Shown here piece after piece: positions 14,158 to 22,718 of a stretch of 34,820 bases of DNA (the first letter of the stretch is position 1; each line of letters opens with the position of its first letter). This DNA comes from Firmicutes bacterium UBA6811. GTDB taxonomy: Bacteria; Bacillota; SHA-98; UBA4971. The position numbers and the translations under genes are program-made. The notes under the pieces were generated by a model. That model saw nothing but the letters and a program-made list of their open reading frames with translations. It was not told the DNA's origin and searched no databases. The stretch lies in assembly GCA_002452295.1 (NCBI GenBank), contig DKEX01000024.1, forward strand, positions 1 to 34,820, in the 5' to 3' direction.

Positions 14158-15167
14158 GAAGATCTCCGGTTCTTGCAGCGGTGATGCTGATTCTGTTTGC
14201 GCTCATCACGTCCGGGGCGAGCGGAGCGGCGAAGCTGAAAGCCGAGTACAAGCTTACGACCAACGTGGCAAATGAGACGGCGTGGGGCAGGGGAGCGGTG
14301 AAGTTTGCGGAGCTTGCAAGGGAGTACACCGGCGGCAAGGTCAACATCAAGGTGTACCCCAACGCGGTGCTGGTCGGCGGCGACCAGATGCGGCAGGGGG
14401 AGATGGTGCAGAGCGGCGCCATCGATTTCATGCTGAACTCGACCATCAACATATCGCCCATGATCGGCGAGTTCAACGTGTTCGCGCTCCCGTTCCTGTT
14501 CCCGAGCTACGAGGCGGTGGATGCGGCGGTGAGCTCCCCCGCAGGGGAAAAGCTCTTCAAGGTCCTGGAGCGGTACAACATGGTCGGCCTGGGGTGGGGC
14601 GAGAACGGCTTCCGCGAGCTCACCAACAACGTTCGGCCCATCACCTCGCCGGATGACATGAAGGGCCTCAAGATCAGGGTGACGGTTCCCATATACGTCG
14701 ACATCATGCGGGCGCTCGGCGCGAATCCCGTCGCCATGAACTGGGGCGAGGTCTTCACCTCGCTGCAGCAGCGGGTCATCGACGGCCAGGAGAACCCCGT
14801 GGTCGGGATCATCATCCCCACGAAAATCTATGAGGTGCAGAAGTACCTCACGAACTGGCATTACTCGTATGACGCGCTGGTGCTGGCGGCGAACGGGAAC
14901 GTGTGGCAGAGCTTCCCCGCGGAAATCCAGGAACAGCTTCAACGGGCTGCCACCGACGCGATGAAGTGGCAGGTCGGCATCAGCAGGGAGGGGCTCAAGG
15001 AGGGCAACGACTTCCTGAGGTCGAAGGGCATGGTCGTGACCGACCTTGCGCCCGAGCAGCTCGCCGCCTTCCGGGAGAAGACGAAGCCCGTGTATGACAA
15101 GTGGGCAGACAAGGTCGGAAAGGACATCGTAAAGGCGTTCGAGGACGCCGTCGCCGGTGCGAAGTAG
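14154..15167 (+). CDS. dctP: TRAP transporter solute-binding protein, DctP family
   Basis: This periplasmic or exported binding protein of 337 residues captures an organic acid for the DctQM membrane pair. A signal peptide MRRSPVLAAVMLILFALITS (cleavage near SGASGA, residue 25) is followed by the DctP fold: AEYKLTTNVANETAWGRGAV, VKIYPN-like NIKVYPNAVLVGG, MLNSTINISPMIGEFNVFALPFLF, GLKIRV with the carboxylate-binding Arg, and NWGEVFTSLQQRVIDGQENP. The frame is closed by TGA at 14151-14153, so ATG 14154 is the first possible start. The gene sits between E1 beta and the other TRAP subunits. The ligand is unknown; a substrate of the adjoining dehydrogenase is likely by context. Confidence 0.93.
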   Translation: MRRSPVLAAVMLILFALITSGASGAAKLKAEYKLTTNVANETAWGRGAVKFAELAREYTGGKVNIKVYPNAVLVGGDQMRQGEMVQSGAIDFMLNSTINISPMIGEFNVFALPFLFPSYEAVDAAVSSPAGEKLFKVLERYNMVGLGWGENGFRELTNNVRPITSPDDMKGLKIRVTVPIYVDIMRALGANPVAMNWGEVFTSLQQRVIDGQENPVVGIIIPTKIYEVQKYLTNWHYSYDALVLAANGNVWQSFPAEIQEQLQRAATDAMKWQVGISREGLKEGNDFLRSKGMVVTDLAPEQLAAFREKTKPVYDKWADKVGKDIVKAFEDAVAGAK

Positions 15168-15184
15168 GCACACATACACATCAC

Positions 15185-15214
15185 GCGCGGGCGCCCACGT
15201 CAGGGCGCCCGCGC
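15185..15214 (+). other. Strong intercistronic hairpin after dctP
   Basis: GCGCGGGCGCCC (15185-15196) pairs perfectly with GGGCGCCCGCGC (15203-15214) around the loop ACGTCA. No T run follows, so it is not a classical terminator. Placed between the binding protein and the membrane subunits, it probably stabilises the dctP message or reduces downstream transcription. Confidence 0.7.
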
Positions 15215-15235
15215 GGCCTGCGCAGGGGAGGGAGG

Positions 15236-15745
15236 ATGTTGCTGAGGTTTGTTGACAGATTCGAGGAGTACGCATGTGCGGCCATGCTTCTTTTCATGGC
15301 GCTCCTCGCCTTCACAAACGTGGTCGTGAGATACCTCACTACCATGTCATTCGCGTTTTCCGAGGAGCTCCTTGTCAACCTCTTCGTGTGGATAACCATG
15401 CTCGGCGCGGCCATAGGAATGCGAAAAGGGGCACATCTCAGCATGACGGTGGTTGCGAACGCGCTGCCGAGGAGGTACCAAAAGGTCATCGCCGTGATCT
15501 CCATGGTATGTGGGGGCGGGCTTTTCGCGCTGCTCCTCGCCCATGGGGTGGGCCTCGTGGCCGCCGAGTACCGGTCCCAGATGACGACGTATTCGATGGG
15601 TCTTCCCATGTGGTGGTTCGGCCTTGCCGTGCCTGTGGGCAGCGCCCTGCTGGTCATCAGGGTGGTGCAGGCCGGGATCAACGAGTTGCAGGAGCTTGCC
15701 CGTAGCGGAGGCGACGGCCGGCGAGAGGTCGCCGGAAAAGCGTGA
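15236..15745 (+). CDS. dctQ: TRAP transporter small membrane subunit, DctQ family
   Basis: This 169-residue protein has four membrane helices: YACAAMLLFMALLAFTNVVV, LLVNLFVWITMLGAAIGM, VIAVISMVCGGGLFALLLAHG and MWWFGLAVPVGSALLVIRVV. The pattern NVVVRYLTTMSFAFSEELLVNLFVW and GMRKGAHLSMTVV is the DctQ signature. The start at 15236 has GGGGAGGGAGG directly upstream; the frame extending to 15101 is antisense-like noise. With DctM it forms the sodium-driven membrane part of the importer. It is followed by a 114-bp spacer with GC-rich palindromes (for example AAGCCCGGGCTT near 15774). Confidence 0.9.
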   Translation: MLLRFVDRFEEYACAAMLLFMALLAFTNVVVRYLTTMSFAFSEELLVNLFVWITMLGAAIGMRKGAHLSMTVVANALPRRYQKVIAVISMVCGGGLFALLLAHGVGLVAAEYRSQMTTYSMGLPMWWFGLAVPVGSALLVIRVVQAGINELQELARSGGDGRREVAGKA

Positions 15746-15859
15746 GGGCCGGGGCAGGGGCCCGGCCATGGGCAAGCCCGGGCTTACACGCACAGCGACA
15801 CGGCGGTATAGCCTGGCGCCGTGGTGTGAGTGTGACGTCGGAGGAGTAATGGGGGTGAC

Positions 15860-17152
15860 GTGGTGTCAGAGATGGATCCGGGAATCGTCCTTCTGGGCGT
15901 GTTTCTCATCCTTCTGATAGCCAGGGTGCCAATAGCCGTCTCGCTCGGCATCGCGGGGATGGCCGTGGTCTACCTCAGCGGGCTCGGCTCTGCGATGTTC
16001 GCGCCTGTGTTCTTCGCAAACATCTCCAAGTTCTCGCTCCTCGCGATCCCGTTCTTTATCCTGGCGGGGGTGATAATGGGGAAGGCGAAGATATCCGACA
16101 GGATAATCCGCCTTATTTCACTGATCGTCGGGCCTATCAGGGGCGGGCTCGCGGTGGTCACGGTCGTAACGGCTCTGTTCTGGGGGGCTGTGTCGGGATC
16201 CGGCCCTGCCACCGTCGCCGCGCTCGGCACGATCCTCATCCCCGGAATGGTGAAAGAGGGCTATGGCAGGGGGTTCGCGGCGGCTCTGATGTCGGTGTCG
16301 TCGGGGCTTGCGATAATCATCCCTCCGAGCATCGCCTTCATCGTATACGGCGTCATCACGGGGGCGTCCATAGGCAAGCTGTTCATCGCCGGGATAGTGC
16401 CCGGGGTCGTGGTCGGCGTTTTCCTGATGATCGCGGCGTTCCTGATCTCAGTCGCGCGTGATTACCGGGGCGGCGCCTTCGGGAGGCTGGCCGAGGTCTG
16501 GCGGGCTTTCAAGGAAGCCTTCTGGGGGCTTATCGCGCCCCTCATAATCCTCGGCGGCATCTACGGCGGCGTTTTCACCCCGACGGAGGCCGCGGCCGTC
16601 GCGGTGGTGTACGGGCTTTTCGTGGGATTTGTGATATACCGGACGCTCAGTCCGAAAGACCTGTATCAACTTCTCGTGGACTCGTGCGTGTCCTCGGCAG
16701 TGGTCATGCTCGTCGTCTCGCTCGCCGGGATCTTCGGCTGGGCCATGACCACTCTCGGCGTGGTCGAGAAGGTATCGCAGGCTGCGATCTCCTTCACCTC
16801 CAATCAGTACCTGGTGCTCCTGATGATCAACGTCATCCTGCTCATCGCGGGTATGCTGCTCGACGCCATATCCGTCTACTACATACTCACGCCGCTCCTC
16901 ATGCCCATCATGGCACACTTCGGGTGGGACCCGATATGGTTCGGCGTGGTCATGTGCGTGAACCTCGCGATTGGGCAGGTCACGCCGCCGGTGGCGGTGA
17001 ACCTGTACGTGGGCGCCAACATCGCGGGGATCTCCATGGACGAGATCTCGAGGTCGGTGATACCGTTCGTGGTAGCCGTGATGGCCGCGCTCCTCATCAT
17101 CACGTACGTTCCGGCGCTTTCGACGTGGCTTCCGGGCGTCTTGATGCGCTAG
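15860..17152 (+). CDS. dctM: TRAP transporter large membrane subunit, DctM family
   Basis: This is the large permease of the tripartite importer, 430 residues and about twelve hydrophobic segments. Family marks: IPFFILAGVIMGKAKISDRI, VTALFWGAVSGSGPATVAALG, SSGLAIIIPPSIAFIVYGVI, GGVFTPTEAAAVAVVYGLF and NLAIGQVTPPVAVNLYV. The start is a GTG at 15860 or, more likely by spacing from GGGGGTGAC, the next GTG at 15863. Another frame starts at an ATG at 15849 with a good GGAGGAG site but closes after 22 codons, at 15917. TRAP transporters use a sodium or proton gradient; sodium would match the rotor ligands of the ATP synthase in this window. Confidence 0.93.
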   Translation: MVSEMDPGIVLLGVFLILLIARVPIAVSLGIAGMAVVYLSGLGSAMFAPVFFANISKFSLLAIPFFILAGVIMGKAKISDRIIRLISLIVGPIRGGLAVVTVVTALFWGAVSGSGPATVAALGTILIPGMVKEGYGRGFAAALMSVSSGLAIIIPPSIAFIVYGVITGASIGKLFIAGIVPGVVVGVFLMIAAFLISVARDYRGGAFGRLAEVWRAFKEAFWGLIAPLIILGGIYGGVFTPTEAAAVAVVYGLFVGFVIYRTLSPKDLYQLLVDSCVSSAVVMLVVSLAGIFGWAMTTLGVVEKVSQAAISFTSNQYLVLLMINVILLIAGMLLDAISVYYILTPLLMPIMAHFGWDPIWFGVVMCVNLAIGQVTPPVAVNLYVGANIAGISMDEISRSVIPFVVAVMAALLIITYVPALSTWLPGVLMR

Positions 17153-17213
17153 GCTAGGCCCTGGCGTCCGGGCCGCCGGAACATCGCGAAACGCAAGCAG
17201 GGGGATATGGCTC

Positions 17214-18515
17214 ATGATGCAGGATATCGTCATGCCGAAACTGGGCCTCACGATGGGCGAGGGGATGCTCGCCCAGTGGATCGTGTCCGAGGGAACTACC
17301 TACAAGAAAGGCGATCCCCTCTTTGAGGCCGTCACAGACAAGATCACTCTTACCGTTGAAGCTCAAGGGGCTGGCAGGATCGTGGAGATCGTGGTCCGTG
17401 AGGGAGAGACCGTTCCGGTCGGCGCGGTGATCGCGCGCGCCGAGGTTGAAGCAGACGCCGCTGGCGGGGCTGCAGATGGCGGTGAGCGCCCGGCATCATC
17501 CGGCGACGCAGGCACCCAGCCTGAAGGGGAGGCCGGGGAACAGGCTACATGCCCTCGGGGCAGTAGCCGGGTAGGACCGTCCGAGCCCGGACCCGCGCAG
17601 TCCTCGGCAGGCGGGGAGGCCATCGTGCGCGCTTCGCCCGCCGCGAAGCGGCTTGCCCGGGAGCACAACATGGACCTCGCGAGGATCCCGGGCACCGGCC
17701 CTGGCGGCCGCGTGGTCGAGGGGGACGTGCAGGCTTTCCTCGACAGAATGCTGGGGACGGCGGCGGACATCATAGCCCACGCCACGGGTGCCCGCGCGGC
17801 CCGGGAACCCGGGCCCGGCCTCGAGGGGACGTGCGTCCCTTACACGGCCATCGCCAGGACAGCCGCGGAGAGGACTGCTACCAGCTTCCGGACCGCGCCC
17901 CACTTCTACATATCCATGGACGTGGACGCAGGTGCGCTGGTCTTGCTCCGGGAGACGCTCGTTCACGACCTCGCCGGCGGGGAGGTTTCCCGGCCTTCCA
18001 TCAACGATATCCTCGTCAAGGTCGTGGCCGGTGCCCTGGCCGAGCATCGCCACGTGAACGCGTCCGCCGCGGACGATGGGGTCATCGTCTACCAGGAGAT
18101 CAACATCGGTGTTGCCGTGGCCACAGATCAGGGCCTCGTAGTGCCCGTGGTGCACGACGCCGACAGGAAGACGATTCACGAGATCGCGCGGGAGGCCAAG
18201 GAACTTGCGGCCCGCGCCAGGGAGGGTCGGCTGGGCCCGGAGGACGTGTCCGGTGGGACTTTCACCATATCGAACCTGGGCATGTTCGGGGTGGACGAGT
18301 TCTTCGCCATAATCAACCCGCCCCAGGCCGCCATCCTCGGGGTGGGTGCCGTGAGGGAGCACCCGCTGGTGAAAGACGGCGCCATCATCGCGGGACGCGT
18401 GATGAGGCTTTCCCTCTCCGCAGACCACCGGGTGCTGGATGGGGCGAGCGCGGCGAGGTTCCTCAGGCGTGTCAGGGAGATCATCGAGTCGCTGGGCGCG
18501 GGGGCGAGTCTATAG
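17214..18515 (+). CDS. acoC: Dihydrolipoyl acyltransferase (E2) of the 2-oxo acid/acetoin dehydrogenase complex
   Basis: This is the core of the complex that moves the acyl group from E1 to CoA. One lipoyl domain (1-80) has the modified Lys at residue 43 in AVTDKITLTVEA. An Ala/Gly/Pro/Ser-rich linker is followed by a peripheral-subunit-binding domain (137-174, ASPAAKRLAREHNMDLARIP and GTGPGGRVVEGDV) and the catalytic domain (about 205-433) with TFTISNLGMFGVDEFFAII and the active-site ADHRVLDGA (His near 405). All parts are intact. It is the last gene of the operon, after the TRAP genes, and precedes a strong terminator. No E3 (lipoamide dehydrogenase) gene is present, so E3 must come from elsewhere. 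The symbol follows the operon context. Confidence 0.92.
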   Translation: MMQDIVMPKLGLTMGEGMLAQWIVSEGTTYKKGDPLFEAVTDKITLTVEAQGAGRIVEIVVREGETVPVGAVIARAEVEADAAGGAADGGERPASSGDAGTQPEGEAGEQATCPRGSSRVGPSEPGPAQSSAGGEAIVRASPAAKRLAREHNMDLARIPGTGPGGRVVEGDVQAFLDRMLGTAADIIAHATGARAAREPGPGLEGTCVPYTAIARTAAERTATSFRTAPHFYISMDVDAGALVLLRETLVHDLAGGEVSRPSINDILVKVVAGALAEHRHVNASAADDGVIVYQEINIGVAVATDQGLVVPVVHDADRKTIHEIAREAKELAARAREGRLGPEDVSGGTFTISNLGMFGVDEFFAIINPPQAAILGVGAVREHPLVKDGAIIAGRVMRLSLSADHRVLDGASAARFLRRVREIIESLGAGASL

Positions 18516-18573
18516 CACGGTGCCGCCTTCCAGGCGGTGCTCGAGCGAAAGCCCGCGAAAGGGCAGGGCAGTG

Positions 18574-18612
18574 AAAAAGGCGGCCGGGTGCGTGCACCCG
18601 GGCCGCTTTTTC
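18574..18612 (+). terminator. Rho-independent terminator of the aco-TRAP operon
   Basis: GCGGCCGGGTGC (18580-18591) pairs with GCACCCGGGCCGC (18594-18606), with one bulge, preceded by AAAAA and followed by TTTTTC. The flanking A and T runs make it a potential bidirectional terminator. Confidence 0.85.
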
Positions 18613-18739
18613 TTGCCTGTGGTAGGAATATCTCGCTCTGTGTAGAATTACTAGACCCGCGACTTTTGTAGCAGCGCTCCGGGCGCCCGGGGGGGCGGGC
18701 CCGGCGGGGGCACTTCGGAAAACGCAGGGGGTTGGCGGG

Positions 18740-19618
18740 TTGCGGGTCAAGGTCGTCGTGAATCCAATGGCGGGGCGCGGTCGCGCGGCGAGGGCGATCC
18801 CGGCGATCTGCCGCGTGCTGGAGAACGGGAAGGCGGATTTCGACATCTACGTGACGAAAGGCCCTGGTGACGCCATAACGGCGGCGAGGAAGGCGGCGGA
18901 TGAAGGATACCAGGTCGTCGCCGCCGCGGGGGGCGACGGCACCGCGAACGAGGTCGCCAACGGCATAGCCGGGCGGGAGGCGGTTCTTGGGGTCATCCCG
19001 TGCGGAAGCGGGAACGACATGGCCATCAGCCTGGGTGTGCCGAGGGACGTCGAGCGGGCGTGCCGCGTGCTTCTGGGCGGCAACGTGCGGAAGCGAGACC
19101 TCGGGCGCGTCATCGACAGGTACTTCGTGAACGCTGTCGGCGTCGGGTTCGACGCCACCGTTGCCAGGATGGCCACCGACAGGCTGAGATGGCTTCCGGT
19201 GCGGGGGGCTCCTCTCTATGTTATCGCAGTTCTGAGAACTCTCGCGGAATACAGGGCGTGCGAGATGATCGTAACTGTCGATGAGAAAGTCATGACCGTG
19301 CGGCCTCTTCTCGTGGCGGTCGGCATCGGCAAGACCTACGCCGGAGGAATGAAGATCGTGCCTGATGCGGAGCCTGACGACGGGCTCTACGATATCTGCA
19401 TAATCGACGCCATGGGGAGCATGGAGACACTGTACAACCTTCCCAGGGTGTTCACCGGCTCTCACACGAAGGTCGAGAAGGCCACCATGCTGCGCGGGCG
19501 CTACGTATGCATCCGCTCATCAGCCCCCGTGCCGCTTCACATGGACGGCGAGGTGTTCGAGACGTCGTCGATGGAGTTCACTCTTATTCCCGGCGGGCTA
19601 CGGGCAATATATCCGTGA
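18740..19618 (+). CDS. YegS/diacylglycerol kinase family lipid kinase
   Basis: This 292-residue soluble lipid kinase has the DAGK catalytic domain first: VVVNPMAGRGRAARAIPAIC at the N-terminus, VAAAGGDGTANEVANGIAG with the GGDGT nucleotide motif, and GVIPCGSGNDMAISLGVP. The C-terminal domain has NAVGVGFDATVARM and ends DGEVFETSSMEFTLIPGGLR, as in YegS and DgkB. The substrate could be diacylglycerol or another lipid and cannot be decided here. The start is TTG at 18740 (GGGGG 10 bases upstream). Its stop lies 5 bases before rimO, suggesting co-transcription. Confidence 0.88.
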   Translation: MRVKVVVNPMAGRGRAARAIPAICRVLENGKADFDIYVTKGPGDAITAARKAADEGYQVVAAAGGDGTANEVANGIAGREAVLGVIPCGSGNDMAISLGVPRDVERACRVLLGGNVRKRDLGRVIDRYFVNAVGVGFDATVARMATDRLRWLPVRGAPLYVIAVLRTLAEYRACEMIVTVDEKVMTVRPLLVAVGIGKTYAGGMKIVPDAEPDDGLYDICIIDAMGSMETLYNLPRVFTGSHTKVEKATMLRGRYVCIRSSAPVPLHMDGEVFETSSMEFTLIPGGLRAIYP

Positions 19619-19623
19619 GGCCT

Positions 19624-20979
19624 ATGAGCGAAACTGTTGCCCTCGTATCCCTCGGATGCGCGAAGAACCTCGTTGACTCCGAGGTCATGGCCGGCCTCCT
19701 CACCCGGGCGGGTTACCGGATGATCCCCTCGCCGGAGGATGCCGACGTCATCATCGTGAACACGTGCGCCTTCATCGACGAGGCCCAGGAAGAGGCCGTA
19801 GACACCATACTCGAACTCGCCGGCGAGAAGAGGTCGGGACGGTGCCGTGCGCTCATCGTCACCGGCTGTCTCGCCCAGAGGTTCGCATCCGACCTCCTGG
19901 CGGAGATGCCGGAGATCGACGCCGTGGTCGGGACCGGCGACTTCCCCGGGATCGCAGACGTGGTGAGGAGGGTGCTTGCGGGCAAGCGAACGAAGCTGGT
20001 CGGGGCGCCCTGTTACCTGTATGACGAGAAGTCGCCACGCATCCTCTCAACCCCTTCCTACGTGGCCTACATCAAGATCGCGGAAGGCTGCAGCAACCGG
20101 TGCTCGTACTGCGTCATCCCGGACCTGCGCGGCCCGTTCCGCTCCCGGCGCGTGGAGTCGGTGGTCGCCGAGGCCGAGCGCCTGGCACGGGGCGGGGCGA
20201 AGGAACTCATCCTCGTCGCCCAGGACACCACGAGATATGGGGAGGACATTTACGGGCGTCCCTCTCTTGCCCGCCTGCTGCAGGAGGTCTGCAGGGTCGA
20301 TGGCCCGAGGTGGTTGCGGACCCTTTACATGTACCCGACGAGGGTGACCGACGAGCTCATCGCGGTCATGGCCTCCGAGCCGAGGATCTGCAAATACGTT
20401 GACCTCCCGCTCCAGCACGCTGACGACGACATCCTGAGAGCCATGAACCGGCGGGGGACTTCCGACGACGCCCGCGACGTCATCGCGAGGTTCCGGGCAG
20501 CGATCCCCGATGTTACTATAAGAAGCACGTTCATCGTGGGCTTCCCGGGCGAGACGGAGGAGAAGTTCAGGACGCTCGTGGAGTTCCTGAAGGAGGTCCG
20601 CCTGGACAGGGTGGGAGTGTTCGCCTATTCCCCGGAGTCAGGCACGCCTGCGGCAAGGATGCGCCGCGGCCGCGTGTCTGCCCGCGAAAAGGAGAGGCGG
20701 CGTCGCGAGGCCATGGAGGTGCAGAGGGACATCTCCCGCGAGAAGAACGAGGCCAGGGTGGGCAGGGTGTACGACGTGCTCATCGAGGGGCGGTCCGAGG
20801 AGACCGAGCTTGTCACGGTGGGGCGGTCCCAGGCGGAGGCTCCCGAGATAGACGGGCTCATCTACATCGGCAACGAGCATCCGCCGCCCGGTGAGTTCAG
20901 GCGTGTCAGGATAGCTGACGCGGGCGACTATGATCTCGTGGGCGAGGCTCTTCCGTCGGGCGAAGGAGGAGATGCCTGA
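19624..20979 (+). CDS. rimO: Ribosomal protein uS12 methylthiotransferase RimO
   Basis: This radical-SAM enzyme adds a methylthio group to an Asp of ribosomal protein S12. The 451-residue protein has the three parts of the family: an N-terminal MTTase domain with cluster Cys residues in SLGCAKNLVDSEVM, VNTCAFIDEAQEEAV and TGCLAQRF; a radical-SAM domain with CSNRCSYCVIPDLRGPFRSR (C-x3-C-x2-C); and a C-terminal TRAM domain ending near VRIADAGDYDLVGEAL. The motif CAKNLVDSE and the S12-type IPDLRG distinguish RimO from MiaB. The ATG at 19624 follows GAGG closely; a GTG at 19615 overlapping the previous stop is an alternative start. All Cys ligands are present. Confidence 0.95.
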   Translation: MSETVALVSLGCAKNLVDSEVMAGLLTRAGYRMIPSPEDADVIIVNTCAFIDEAQEEAVDTILELAGEKRSGRCRALIVTGCLAQRFASDLLAEMPEIDAVVGTGDFPGIADVVRRVLAGKRTKLVGAPCYLYDEKSPRILSTPSYVAYIKIAEGCSNRCSYCVIPDLRGPFRSRRVESVVAEAERLARGGAKELILVAQDTTRYGEDIYGRPSLARLLQEVCRVDGPRWLRTLYMYPTRVTDELIAVMASEPRICKYVDLPLQHADDDILRAMNRRGTSDDARDVIARFRAAIPDVTIRSTFIVGFPGETEEKFRTLVEFLKEVRLDRVGVFAYSPESGTPAARMRRGRVSAREKERRRREAMEVQRDISREKNEARVGRVYDVLIEGRSEETELVTVGRSQAEAPEIDGLIYIGNEHPPPGEFRRVRIADAGDYDLVGEALPSGEGGDA

Positions 20980-21270
20980 ACCCTGTAGAAATCAAATACG
21001 GCGACCACGTCTTCAAGCTCGTCAGGGATCCTGACACGTCCCTGGTCGAGCTTTCGTGAGGCGGGGTGCGGGGAGGGCGGGCGCCGCCCGGTCCCCGGCC
21101 GCAGTGTTCGACCAGTTTGTGCAAGAAGGTGCAATCGTCTCCTGCCCCCGTGCATGGGATTGCATGCGAGGCCGTCGTGCGACGGTGAAACACACGGCGG
21201 AAACAGGCGCAGAGCTGGGCGCCTATCGGGCGCGCGGCCTGTGCTGCACTGATGGGCGGCGAGGTGATGC

Positions 21271-21286
21271 TGGCACGTAGTTTGCA
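21271..21286 (+). promoter_or_regulatory. Sigma-54 promoter of the amino-acid dehydrogenase gene
   Basis: TGGCACGTAGTTTGCA matches the sigma-54 consensus TGGCACR-N4-TTGCW at every fixed position (GG at 21272-21273, GC at 21284-21285). The predicted start is near 21297, about 60 bases before the gdh ATG. No activator gene lies next to it. Upstream, CCGTCG-TG-CGACGG (about 21174-21187) is a dyad that could be an activator site. Confidence 0.8.
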
Positions 21287-21355
21287 ACAATCGTATTGGG
21301 GTGTTGGGAGAATACCTCACGTCATCCGGCACGCAAGAGAGGAGAGGAAGGCAAA

Positions 21356-22615
21356 ATGAGCGGGGAGACGAGGCCCAGGAGCGCCTACGAGATCGCCCTA
21401 CAGCAGTATGACGCTGTCGCAGCCGAACTCGACATCGACCCGGGAACACGTGAACTGCTACGCCATCCCAAGACAGCTCTTGAGGTGGCGTTCCCTGTCA
21501 GGATGGACGACGGCAGCGTCAGGGTCATCACTGGTTACCGGGTGATTCACAACATCTCGAGGGGACCGGGCAAGGGCGGCATCAGGTACCATCCCGGCGT
21601 GACCTTCGACGAGGTCAAGGCGCTCGCCATGTGGATGACCTGGAAGTGCGCGGTGGTAGGGATTCCGTTCGGCGGCGCGAAGGGCGGCGTGGTGTGCAAC
21701 CCCAAGGAGATGTCCCAGGGGGAGATAGAGAGGCTCACCAGGCGCTTTACGACAGAGATAAGCAGCGTCATCGGGCCTCACCAGGACATCCCGGCTCCTG
21801 ACGTCTACACCAACGCTCAGGTCATGGCGTGGATCGTGGACACGTACAGCACCAACAGGGGCGAGTTTGCGCCGGGCGTCGTCACCGGCAAGCCCATCGC
21901 GCTGGGCGGGTCGCTCGGGCGCAACGAGGCTACTGCGAGGGGATGCGTGTTCACCATCAGGCAGGCTGCGAAGCATCTCGGGATCCCCATGGATCGCCTG
22001 CGCGTGGCGGTCCAGGGCTACGGCAACGCCGGCTCCATCGCCGCGTCTCTTCTCCATGCGGACGGGTGCGAGATCATTGCCGTGTCAGACTCCAAGGGCG
22101 GGGCATACTGCGAGAGAGGTCTCGACCCGGCCAAAGTGCTGGTGCACAAGAAGCGCACCGGCTCAGTGGTCGAGACCGAGGGTACCGAGCTCATCTCCAA
22201 CGCCGACCTGCTCGAGCTCGAGTGTGACGTGCTGGTGCCGGCCGCCCTCGAGAACCAGATCACGGCGGCCAACGCTCCGAAGATGCGGGCGAAGGTCGTG
22301 GCCGAGGCCGCGAACGGGCCGACGACCCCGGAAGCCGACGACATCCTCTTCGACAAGGGCGTCATGGTCATACCCGACATCCTGGCGAACGCGGGAGGAG
22401 TAACCGTCTCTTACTTCGAGTGGGTACAGAACCTCATGGTTTACTACTGGACTGAAGAGGAAGTCAACGGCAAGCTGGAGCAGGTAATGAACCGCAGCTT
22501 TGCCGCGGTGCTCGACATGGCGCAGAAGAAGAAGGTTCACATGAGGAACGCCGCCTACATGCTGGCGATTTCGAGGGTGGCGGAGGCTGCGAAGCTAAGA
22601 GGCATCTACCCGTAA
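21356..22615 (+). CDS. gdhA: Glu/Leu/Phe/Val dehydrogenase (probably NAD-dependent glutamate dehydrogenase)
   Basis: The enzyme oxidatively deaminates an amino acid, most likely glutamate, to 2-oxoglutarate and ammonia. The 419-residue protein has GPGKGGIRYHPGVTFDEVKA, WKCAVVGIPFGGAKGGV with the catalytic Lys, DIPAPDVYTNAQVMAW with the catalytic Asp, the dinucleotide motif VQGYGNAGSIAA, and NAGGVTVSYFEWVQN. An acidic residue after the second Rossmann strand (VSDSKGG) favours NAD over NADP. The ATG at 21356 has an AGGAAGG ribosome site; the frame upstream to 21296 is not needed. A sigma-54 promoter upstream suggests catabolic induction, like RocG of Bacillus subtilis. A terminator follows. Confidence 0.93.
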   Translation: MSGETRPRSAYEIALQQYDAVAAELDIDPGTRELLRHPKTALEVAFPVRMDDGSVRVITGYRVIHNISRGPGKGGIRYHPGVTFDEVKALAMWMTWKCAVVGIPFGGAKGGVVCNPKEMSQGEIERLTRRFTTEISSVIGPHQDIPAPDVYTNAQVMAWIVDTYSTNRGEFAPGVVTGKPIALGGSLGRNEATARGCVFTIRQAAKHLGIPMDRLRVAVQGYGNAGSIAASLLHADGCEIIAVSDSKGGAYCERGLDPAKVLVHKKRTGSVVETEGTELISNADLLELECDVLVPAALENQITAANAPKMRAKVVAEAANGPTTPEADDILFDKGVMVIPDILANAGGVTVSYFEWVQNLMVYYWTEEEVNGKLEQVMNRSFAAVLDMAQKKKVHMRNAAYMLAISRVAEAAKLRGIYP

Positions 22616-22682
22616 GACACGTGGGAGAGTGTTGGCCGCCGGATGCCTCTGGTGAATTCGACCGGAGGCCGCCGCGGCGCTG

Positions 22683-22718
22683 GCCCGCCCTACCTGTTGC
22701 CGGGTGAGGCGGGCTTTC
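22683..22718 (+). terminator. Terminator hairpin after gdh
   Basis: GCCCGCC (22683-22689) pairs with GGCGGGC (22708-22714), with further inner pairing (ACC/GGT), and is followed by TTTCGT. It lies 68 bases after the dehydrogenase stop. Confidence 0.65.

Noticed and set aside
15849..15917. Leader frame with a GGAGGAG site overlapping the dctM start
   Set aside because: It is 22 codons long and out of frame with dctM, without a stop-start overlap that would suggest coupling. The GTG codons at 15860/15863 have their own site.
18630..18660. TAGAAT hexamer as a promoter for the lipid kinase gene
   Set aside because: No acceptable -35 element at 16-18 bases; the nearest TTGCCT is 24 bases away.
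20976..21059. A 27-codon frame after rimO (CTG start overlapping its stop, NPVEIKYGDHVFKLVRDP)
   Set aside because: Codon use looks coding-like and the rimO end supplies a GGAGGAG site, but it needs a CTG start, is very short, and matches nothing I recognise. It may be a remnant of a lost gene.
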